Assembly (NCBI GenBank): GCA_949130495.1
Contig: OX422213.1
Location: forward strand, 535,417,467-535,481,466
Source of the DNA: Sambucus nigra
Taxonomy: Eukaryota > Streptophyta > Magnoliopsida > Dipsacales > Adoxaceae
DNA length: 64,000 bases
Direction: 5' to 3'
The position numbers were made by a program, and so were the translations under genes. This document shows, piece by piece, positions 56,051 to 64,000 of this stretch. The first letter of the stretch is position 1, and the number at the start of each line of letters is the position of its first letter. The notes under the pieces are model-generated. The model did not search any database. It was given only the letters and a program-made list of their open reading frames with translations, and was not told the DNA's origin.

Positions 56051-57135
56051 TCCTTTCCTCAATCGTCAAAGTAAACGCACAATGGGGAATTATTGTCCCT
56101 CCCCTACTATCTTCTTTCAACCATAGTTGTGGCTTAAATTCCAACTATTTAAGGTCTTTTCGTGTATTTTCTCCATCCTTCGAATGACTACCCCCAAGGA
56201 AAGTGCCCACAATATGTTTATCAAAGTTCTTCTCTGCATGTATCACATCCAATACATGGCGCACTGGGTTATTCTTCCAATAAGGCAAGTCAAATAAAAT
56301 TGACCTCCTAGACCATGCCTTTCTTGTCTCAGTTTCATTCCCAGTTGGGGTCTTCTTATGCTTGACATTCTAAAATTTTGAATTCTTACTTGGTATATTA
56401 GGGCCACATTCAGAAGATTTACTTTCAAGTTCTGAACCTGAAAGTTGTCTCGACGGTAGCCTATGATCAACCCCGCCCAATAAAAAATTGGAACCTTTCT
56501 CAAATCTGAAACTATGAGCCGGGGGTAAAAATCTCCTATGGCAATGGTATACATTTTTTGAGCTAGATTACAGATGAAGATATTCAGTCTCATTTCCTCA
56601 AAGAAGACACCCCAAATAACCATGTACTACACAACCGGATAATGCCCCATAAGCTGGAAAATCATGAATTTCCCACATCAACATAGCTTTCAGTGTAAAC
56701 TCTTCTTTTTCTAAAATAGTCAAATGATTGCACACCCTCATCCCATAACTCATTTAATTCTTTTACCAAAGGATCCAGGTAGACATCGATGTCATCACTT
56801 GGTGCTTTTGGCCTAGGTATCAACAAAAACATCATAAAAAATTCAGGTCTCATACACTGTGAAAGAGGGAGGTTGAGTGGGTCTAGGATCACTGTCCATA
56901 CACTCTGATTGGTGCTTAGATTTGTAAACGTATTGAAACCATCTGCTGATATAGCCAAATGAATGTTGCGCTGTTCTCGAGCAAAATTGGGATACTCATA
57001 ATTCATCCTCCTCCAAGTTGTAGAATCAATAGGATGACGCATGAGATTATCCCTTACTTCTGCCCTAGCATGCCAAGAACTACGGCAGCATATCCCTATA
57101 GTTCTCCAAGTACACGACGTAGATTGGAAAGTGTG
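56051..57135 (-). pseudogene. TNP2 catalytic-domain segment, CACTA element 2, N-terminally truncated
   Basis: From about 57135 the minus strand gives WHARAEVRDNLMRHPIDSTT, LAISADGFNTFTNLSTNQSV, LPLSQCMRPEFFMMFLLIPR, DDIDVYLDPLVKELNELWDE and further fragments down to 56051. The DGFN motif with its aspartate is kept. The N-terminal associated domain and the start of the TNP2 domain are missing: right of 57135 only noncoding sequence is seen. This points to an internal deletion. Confidence 0.82.
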
Positions 57136-58033
57136 AGTATCATTTCAATTGATAAATTTAAATAACAGTCACACTTGTCTATCTAGTATGTACCCACATA
57201 ACATTAGAACTTCCTCCAAAAGTAACAACTTTAAGCCACTAAGAATATTATTATACAGAAATCATGCAGTCCCAAACTGTCCAAATGGGATAATTCGAGA
57301 GATCTCATTACAGGGGTAATGACTCTCGAACGGGTCTAAGGGCTATTGAATGCGTACGCATAAGAACTAGAACCCTAGTATCTAGGCGTACTATATGTAA
57401 TTTCATGTATGTTTCATTTAATTATCATACTATATATATATATTATTCGTTATAGAAAGTAATTTTCCAAAAAAGTTGAAAAATCCCACCCCTATATGGA
57501 CAATAATCCGGTGGTCATGCCACTTTTAAAATTAACCAACCCAACATAGATCCACTATAATCCAACCACAATGGCAACAATAAATGTGTATCATGTACTC
57601 CTTCTAATTCATCTACTCAATTAAAGTATACAATTATTAATTTACTAATTTACAATGAGGGGCAATCCTACTTGCATATGAAAGGGACACTAATTATTAA
57701 TTTACAAAAAAAAAAATTAACAACCAATAAATATTAAACCAATCAATTCTTTTACAAAGGGTACTACAATATGAGGGGCAATATCTAATAAACCAATACA
57801 AATTTAATTAAAAAAAACACACACAGCCCCCTGCCTCGCCCCCCCCCCCCCGCCCATCCCCACCCCCTGCCCTACCCCTTCGCCTTCCCCCCCGCTGCCG
57901 CTGCCCACCACACGCACATACACACACACACACACGCGCGCACGAGAGAGAGTGAGCAATCCCTAGAGAGAGAAATGGAGGGAATAGAATCGGTGGGACA
58001 AAAAGAAGAGGGAGGGTTTTTTACTGACAGAAT
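57136..58033. other. Noncoding right part of CACTA element 2
   Basis: No gene is seen. It carries C-rich runs at 57825-57905, (CA)n at 57910-57935, a short GA block and purine-rich gaagagggagggt text, in the same order as at 46785-47040 in element 1. Confidence 0.6.
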
Positions 58034-58240
58034 TGTCACGGACATGTCACGGTCATTGACCGTGAAAACTTTATAGGATTGTCACGGTCAATGACTGTGA
58101 CAAGTTCATGACAACTATATTTATCATGGACTTGTCACGGTCATTGACCGTGACAAGCCTTTGTCACGGCCTTGTCACGGTCATTGACCATGATAAAAAA
58201 TGTGTGTTTTTTTTGTCATGGTCAAAGATCGTGATAAGGC
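58034..58240. repeat. Right subterminal repeat array of CACTA element 2
   Basis: Repeated TTGTCACGGTCA and TGACCGTGACAA words in both orientations precede the terminal ATTTTGGTGCAGTG. Confidence 0.88.
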
Positions 58241-58282
58241 TAGCCTCTTAAAGGGTGCCAATTTTACCATTTTGGTGCAGTG

Positions 58283-59707
58283 GTGCCAGATTCCAAAATG
58301 CTTATCTGTGCCTTGAATCTTGGATAATGAACCTGAATTTCATCAGAAGACAAGGACAGAAGATGGAGAAGGATGAAAAATCTTCCTACTTATGCTAGAT
58401 TTACACTCTTAAGTGAAGTATCTGTGTTGAGAAATCATGTTCAATCGTATATTCAATACCATGCTACTTGCTCTCAGTGCTACCGCCACCCAAGGTCATA
58501 ATAAAGAAGATTCACTCTATTCTCAATAAAAAAAATTGGGGAGGAAACGAACAGATTGGTTGGAAGCACCAATGGCACAGTTGGGAGACCTTGTGTTTCC
58601 CAAGAGAATGTGGTGGTCTAGGTTTTTCTAGTTTAGAAATCATGTCAAATGCCTCAAGCCTGAAATCCCTGTAGAGACTCAAAACCTCAAATTCCTTATA
58701 AAGCAAGTTCATGAACTCTAGGTATAGATTAAAAAACAACAATTTTGGCCAATCGGGATGACAATTTTGGCCATATCAATGAAAAGAATGAGATCAGTAG
58801 CTCACATTGCCAATGAGAATATGATCCTAAAGGATGACACATGGTCTTGGTTATTATTCAAAAATGGAGAATTCTCCCAAGCTTCTACAGTAGCGATTTT
58901 AATCGTCACCCCCCCCCCCCCCCCCCCAATTAAGTGTGGTCTTTACTCATATTTGGGATAAAAATATCCCCACAAATGGCCCATTCTAGTCTGGAGAGTG
59001 TTAAAAATAAATATACCGATAGATGAAAATATCCAACATTGCAACATTAAACTAGCCTCAAGTTGTTCCTTGTGTCATAACGATATTGAAACTACTAATC
59101 ATCTATTCCTCCATTGCCCCATATCTTCAAGCTTATGAAAATATATTTTTGATTTAATGGGTCTAAAGATTAACTCTCATTATTGTGCTTCTATGCTAAT
59201 GGCTTGGTGGTTACACGGTAGGGGTAAATACTACATGATCTTTTGTTATAAAATGGTGCATATAGTGTCCATTGGGAGCATCTGGACATTGCAAAATAAG
59301 GTGATCTATGACGAGGGTAAGACCTCGGCTACAACCCTTATTGAACATTATTGTCACCAGATTGGTCTCATTAACTCATCCTTATCCTTTACCTTAAAGA
59401 TACATGATTTTGATTCTCACTGGTGAAATTTTTTCAATATTATGTTATCCTCGTTACAGATCTACCCTAGGTTGCAGAGACTGACTGATCCGTAAACTAT
59501 AGCTATATTAGTCTTTTTGTTTTGGAGACTTTGTCTCCAAATTAGTATATACATATGTTGTTAGGATATCTTTCTGTAATGGGGCTATTTATAAAGCCCC
59601 AAATTTACTGCTTTTCCCCAAAGCTTGTAAGTTCCACTAGAGAGGCTTTTTCTCTATGATTTCTATTAATACTTGTGGGGGTACCGTCCCTCTTCTTGTA
59701 AAAAAAA
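58283..59707 (+). pseudogene. 3' end of an L1-type LINE (reverse-transcriptase C-terminus, zf-RVT domain, 3' UTR)
   Basis: Pieces in order are IIKKIHSILNKKNWGGNEQ, WETLCFPRECGGLGFSSLE, DDTWSWLLFKNGEFS, then ENIQHCNIKLASSCSLCHND and ETTNHLFLHCPISSSL. They end near 59426 in a hydrophobic C-terminus (VHIVSIGSIWTLQNKVIYDE). The C-x-x-C...H-x4-HC pattern is that of the zf-RVT domain ending plant L1-like polymerases. The 3' UTR runs to the A-run at about 59699-59707. Frameshifts and stops plus a poly-C tract (58910-58927) break it. All of the endonuclease and most of the RT are missing on the left, where CACTA element 2 begins. Confidence 0.8.
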
Positions 59708-59770
59708 TCATAGATGAAATTTAATGCATATTTATCATGAAGCAATCGTAGTATGTTCCTATGATTAACA

Positions 59771-59990
59771 CCAAGAGGATAGCTTAGTGTCATGGGCTCT
59801 TACTTCAAAACCTGTAGGCTTGAATTCCTCTTGGGGACACCTCCTATAGGACAAAAATGCCTCCCATAATATCCTGGTGTGTTGGAGGGTCACCCTTGGA
59901 GATTAGTAAGGTGCACGTGTTTAGGGTCTAAACATACCCTAGGGGGATTAGAAAGGTGCTCAAATAATCCTGACATCCAAAGATATTAAA
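59771..59990 (+). mobile_element. tRNA-derived SINE-like element
   Basis: ggatagcttagtgtcatggg resembles a pol III A box, and ggcttgaattcct about 45 bp on resembles a B box (GGTTCGAATCC). The body carries gattagtaaggtgcacgtg and ggattagaaaggtgctcaa, then cctgacatcc. These resemble the 'ggattagtcgaggtgcgcg...cccggacacc' tail of Au-like plant SINEs. A short A-rich tail follows (59990). No clean target duplication was found, and the copy is diverged. Confidence 0.5.
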
Positions 59991-61327
59991 AAAAATTCCC
60001 TTTATTGAATCATTCAATTGAAAGATGAGTAAAACCATTCACTTCAAAAGCCATGTGATAATTAGGACACCGATATAGCCCCGAAAATAAATGAAGAATA
60101 TTTATGACTATGAATATTTATCTCGTGTCCCTGGACCTTTGGATTTGGGGGGTAAGATAAATATTACGCTCGGACTAATACTTGTACTCAACACTTGGAG
60201 TTGAGTGTCCATGTGTTTGGTAAAGAGTGCCAACTCGCAAACTTAATTTGAAAAAAATTGAAATAATTATAAATAGCATACAAATTTGATGAAAGTATAT
60301 TTTTGTTATTAAAGTTAGAAATTTTTTATCAAATGCAATAGAAGTTAAACGAAATTACATTAATTAGTATATAAATTTAGAAGGTTATTTAAAATGGCTT
60401 AAATGTTGGAACATAATTTTATTGAATAGCTTAGAATTTATGCAATTATACATTAATCCCTATATCTTTCATGAGTTGAACCCGGACGAGCCTAAAGAAG
60501 AGCCCACTCTTCTTGAGCTTTGCTTGTTTAACAATAACTTTGAAATTGAGCTCAGGATCGGTTGACTGACATAACGAGCAAGCCCAAGAGCATTAAACTA
60601 TTCATAAATGACAAGACGATACATTTATAGCTTTACAACTAACATACCACCCAAAAAATATACACTAAGAATGAAGATAAAACTAAATAAATAAGCTGCA
60701 GAGTCTCCCGCTATTACCACAACTACTCCGACAATGGTTAAGGTTAGATGAATATTTGAGATGGGAAATATGTATTTGATCAAGGATCCAAATTGTTTCC
60801 TGCCCCCACACAGTAGCCTCTGGCTTCTAGTCAGCCAATAATGAAACCTAGAATCTTTGGTTTCTTAAAGAACTTTAAACTACACCCAAAGTGTTGTGTT
60901 TATGGCTTATTTTTTCAATACAACTTTGACATAATCATTACTTCAATGTTATCTTTCTGAGAGTTCTATTTTCTAATGTTCTTATGTTACCTAACTAACA
61001 ACCATCACAATTAAAATTTCATTACTTCTTGACTAAGGCCTTTAAGCATGTAGGAGAAACTATTATTCGAAAGGTTTACTTTCGTTGAAAGTGTATTTCT
61101 TTTCTTAGTGCATATGGTAACTTTGACCAATGAATTTTGTAATCGTGTCATTGGCAGTTACATTTATTATTCTCCAGTGTTGCAGTAAATTTACTGATTC
61201 TCTCTCCCTATATGGTGTAATTAAATTATAGTGTCATGATAAGAATATATTTAATTTGAACCATTATTATGTGTCATAAAAGCTGAAATGCAAATTTTGC
61301 TATAAATATTATATCTCTGTTTTCATT
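59991..61327. other. No gene seen
   Basis: AT-rich, with no domain, RNA gene or clear repeat on either strand. Confidence 0.5.
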
Positions 61328-62471
61328 CAGGGACATAGCTAGGAATTTGAGGTAATGGGGGCTACTTTAATGGGAATTTCCTGGGGTTCGAGGGCAGGAG
61401 CCCCAGGGCCGAAGTTTTTGAGGTTATTTTTTACTATATGACAAAAAAAGTAATTTATTTAATCTAATGGAAAGAGAAACAAATATTTAAATAAATATTT
61501 CGATCCCAAATTTAAACCAATAATATCCCAAATAATCCCATAAATTTAGTCTTAAAGTAAAAATCAAGAATAAAATTAAAGCAAATTCTTACAACCATGA
61601 ACATTATAACACCTAAAATAAACCAACAATATTTAATAGCATAACATGATGAAATTATTAACATCAATGAACCCCAATTTTAACTCTAAACATTAACTCT
61701 AATAATCCAAAAATTAGAAATCCTAACCATGTACCGTTTATGTATTTCTTAGGCATTTCAAGAATAAGAAGTCGAAAATGAAATAATACCCAAAATTTAT
61801 ATCTACAAATTGACTAATACAAACCCTAAATTTAAACCCCAAATTTATTTCTATTCAAACCCCAAATTAACACTCACTAAAAACTAATACAAATTGACAC
61901 TCATTGCAAATTAATACAAATAAAGAATTCATGAATTAAATAATATATATTAAAATCCCCAAATTGACACTAACTAAAAACCCTAAATTGCACTCACCAA
62001 ACTTTCATTTTTTTCTCATAGGAATACCATTAGTAGAAAAGAAAGCACAAGTTTAAAAAGAATATAAATTAAAGAACATAAATTAATCTATGGTAGATTC
62101 TTACTTACTTTGAATGTGGAGTAGTAGCTCACAAAGTTGGAGAAATTCGAGCAACAGCTGGCCATTGATGGTGGAACATCTTGGCCATAGTAGCAGTTGC
62201 GGACGGTGGAGCAGCATGGCTTGGTTGTAGCAATGAAAAGAGGGAGAGGAGCCTTTTTTTTCATAGCAGCAGCAAGTAGGGTAAAGTGTATTGCATGGTT
62301 GAGTTTTTAGGTTGAGAGGAGAGTTAAGTTTTTCAAATACCATTTATGCCCAATAATTTTTAAATTTTCAATTTATAACCAAGACTTTATATAAATATAA
62401 ACAAAAAAAATAAAAATTTATGGGGGGGGGGGGCTACATCCCCCACTCGCCCCTACGTCCCTCCGTCCCTG
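61328..62471. mobile_element. hAT-like nonautonomous DNA element, about 1.14 kb
   Basis: The left end is CAGGGACATAGCTAGGAATT. The right end is the inverse CAGGGACGGAGGGACGTAGG (gggggctacatccccc... to gtccctg at 62471). CAGGG(A)C-G-type ends with a G-rich subterminal stretch are common in plant hAT-derived repeats. The flanks gttttcatt (61319-61327) and gttttattt (62472-62480) are a possible imperfect 8-9 bp duplication. The interior is AT-rich without a transposase. Confidence 0.6.
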
Positions 62472-62825
62472 GTTTTATTTATTTATAATTATCTTTTCTA
62501 TACAGTAATGCCACTTTCTTTTAAAGGTTGGCTGTGTTTCATGGTTAGGGGGTATATAATAAAGAACCACCGAAATATATTCAAAGTACTTACATATAAT
62601 GGAGGTAGTTAAATTAAAATATTGGTCACACCACTGAAAATTTTCTCTCAAGAATTATTGGAGTAGATGTTTTTTTTTCTTTCTGGTAAAATTCTACTGG
62701 AGCTACGCATGTTCAAAGTTCTCGTAGTCCAATGTTACTTAGTGATTAGCAAGGTGAAATTCATCCAACTATTTAGGTTGAGACTATTGAGGAGTTGGCT
62801 ATGGCTAGATAAAGGTATTTTTATG
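62472..62825. other. No gene seen
   Basis: Short flank between the hAT-like element and the LTR copy. No primer-site-like sequence precedes 62826, so the following LTR is either a 3' LTR or a solo LTR. Confidence 0.45.
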
Positions 62826-64000
62826 TGTGGCCATCCCGATCGAATCGCACGCCGAGCGGGGATTGAAAGGTCTCGCGCCCCTTTTTTTTACTTAGGAACC
62901 CTTAAGTCGTCGTCGTTGTGGGGTTTATATAAATTGATGGAGTCGACAACCTATTTTGCACAAAATATGAAAAAGAATATGTTGTCGCCTCGAGAGAGAG
63001 GCATTAAAGACAAACTGATGCACACGAAACCAATAGTTCAGAGGTTCGGGGCTAAGTTACGAAATGGAAAGGTGTTAGGCACCCATCCCACCCTTTCAGT
63101 CTCTCGTGTGCTTGTGTTATTGCTTTCCTTTATTTCTATGTGAAGTGTGTGCGCGTGTATATATAACGGAGATCAGAATCGTTCAACTCATACCATGGGA
63201 AAGGTAGAGTGAGGTCGTCCATAGGAATGTTCCCAAAATAATATATATAGAAAATATGATTTATGTATTTATCACGATATTGATCATTATTGTGAAATGA
63301 TAATATGTATTGGATAAAACGCTAAAAAAGATAATATATATAATAATGCATGAGTATCATAAAAATGAGGAAAATTGGGAAATTGGACTCGAGTCTAGGG
63401 TTTTAATTCGAAATGCCTATGTAGCCTATAAAGGCATCATAGTCCACATAGTTCGAATGTGTCATGGGGGTGGGGTTTATCCCATAGATCTGAACGGGAT
63501 TCTATTATATGTGTGTGTAGAAAAATATGTTTTAGTTTTGAAAAAGCGTGATGGATACTCCCGTTCGGAATTTATAGGTGTAACCTTCTTTTTGTTTGTT
63601 TTTGGGTTTGTATAGAAAATATATTATGTGCAATATACTAATAAAAATGTAGATATTATTGTGTATGAATTAAAGTAAGAACTAAATTATGAAAAATTTA
63701 TGCAAAAAAAAGAATTTAAAGATAGAGGGAAGGATTTGGACCTTCTTCGAAGCTTGATTTTTGATCTTGGATGAACTCCCTAGCATGTGAGATGAATGTT
63801 GGATAAGAGGGAATGTGGTCCTTCCAAATTTGGTATGAAAAGGATGGGAATATAAGATTAAATGGAACTTCACATGGAGGAACTTCGTTGATTTCGAGAT
63901 AATGTTGTTGAGATCACCGATGTTGATGGAGCTCTGGTCCTGGTCCTCTTGGTAGTGAGGTTATTTCCTCCTTTTATAGGGTTAGGGGGTTACCGATTAT
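62826..64000 (-). mobile_element. Second Tat-like LTR copy, cut by the window edge
   Basis: It is colinear with 10268-11490 over its whole visible length. Shared points are the start tgtggccatccc / tgtggacatccc, aggtctcgcgccc / aggtctcgtgctcg, ccaatagttc...aggttcggggc, gtgttaggcacccatccc, catgggaaaggtagagtgag / catggaagagatagagtgag and the terminal tataggg. The copies are clearly diverged, so they are independent, not the two LTRs of one insertion. The frame at 62667-63143 is not a gene. Confidence 0.75.

Larger units (their letters stand above)
52262..58282 (-). mobile_element. CACTA element 2, 6021 bp, with TNP2 and Ptta-type genes
   Basis: The left end is CACTACACCAAATCTG. The right end is CCATTTTGGTGCAGTG, where one base change converts CACTA to CACTG. 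A 3 bp duplication gtg flanks it (52259-52261 and 58283-58285). Subterminal arrays of TGTCACGGTCA words lie at 52283-52575 and 58034-58240. Both genes are on the minus strand, TNP2 first and then Ptta, the order usual for two-gene CACTA elements. It is the sister of element 1. Confidence 0.9.

Noticed and set aside
52262..58282. Treating CACTA element 2 as a fully autonomous copy
   Set aside because: TNP2 lacks its N-terminal domain, exon 2 of Ptta has a stop, the Ptta tail is deleted and one terminus reads CACTG.
62667..63143. 158-residue plus frame
   Set aside because: It crosses the LTR boundary at 62826 and runs antisense through Tat LTR sequence shared with 10268-11490, where it is not conserved.

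Overview
This window is a dense, nested transposable-element cluster from an AT-rich plant nuclear genome, most likely a eudicot. It holds no intact host gene. The plant call rests on several things: LTR elements primed by initiator tRNA-Met (TGGTATCAGAGC), Ty3/gypsy Tekay-like and Tat/Ogre-like lineages, Sirevirus-type Ty1/copia LTRs, En/Spm (CACTA) transposons with TNP2 and Ptta/TNPA-type genes, and a pseudogene of the plant cinnamyl-alcohol/mannitol dehydrogenase family. The species cannot be named from the sequence.

Layout, left to right. 1-4606: the 5' half of a minus-strand Tekay-like gypsy element (RT fragment, gag-protease, primer site, 2.3 kb LTR). It is inserted against 4607-12546, a broken minus-strand Tat-like gypsy element with an antisense extra ORF, protease-like and gag remnants, a primer site and a 2.3 kb LTR. 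A plus-oriented Sirevirus-type LTR (6063 to about 7400) lies within this stretch. 12583-20440: an old Sirevirus-type LTR, split by a complete, young, gag-only Sirevirus (13303-20220) with a target duplication of gatcc. 20541-21610: a dehydrogenase pseudogene with a hairpin MITE in its intron. 22980-23366: one end of a CACTA element, abutting the RNase H domain of a second, plus-strand Tat-like element (23367-29217) that has its own antisense ORF and 3' LTR.

29745-50574: a large, old CACTA element whose plus-strand TNP2 transposase gene starts at about 33036. That gene is split first by a 9.9 kb LTR element (33440-43312, TSD atggg) and, 130 bp further on, by a 3.9 kb CACTA element (43443-47301, TSD tta). 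52262-58282: a 6.0 kb sister CACTA element (TSD gtg) carrying both a TNP2 remnant and a Ptta-type gene. 58283-59707: the 3' end of an L1-type LINE. 59771-59990: a tRNA-derived SINE-like element. 61328-62471: a hAT-like nonautonomous element. 62826-64000: a second copy of the Tat-like LTR seen at 10268.

How the parts relate. Several elements have well-preserved cis-acting ends but no usable enzymes: the gag-only Sirevirus, the 9.9 kb LTR element with a decayed interior, and the two CACTA sisters. This implies that they were mobilised by proteins supplied from elsewhere. The most unusual structure is the occurrence of short, CpG-containing palindromes at regular spacing just downstream of the LTR TATA boxes. 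They are found in both a copia (16-17 bp spacing) and a gypsy (about 21 bp spacing) element, and unit gain or loss is seen between the two LTRs of each element.
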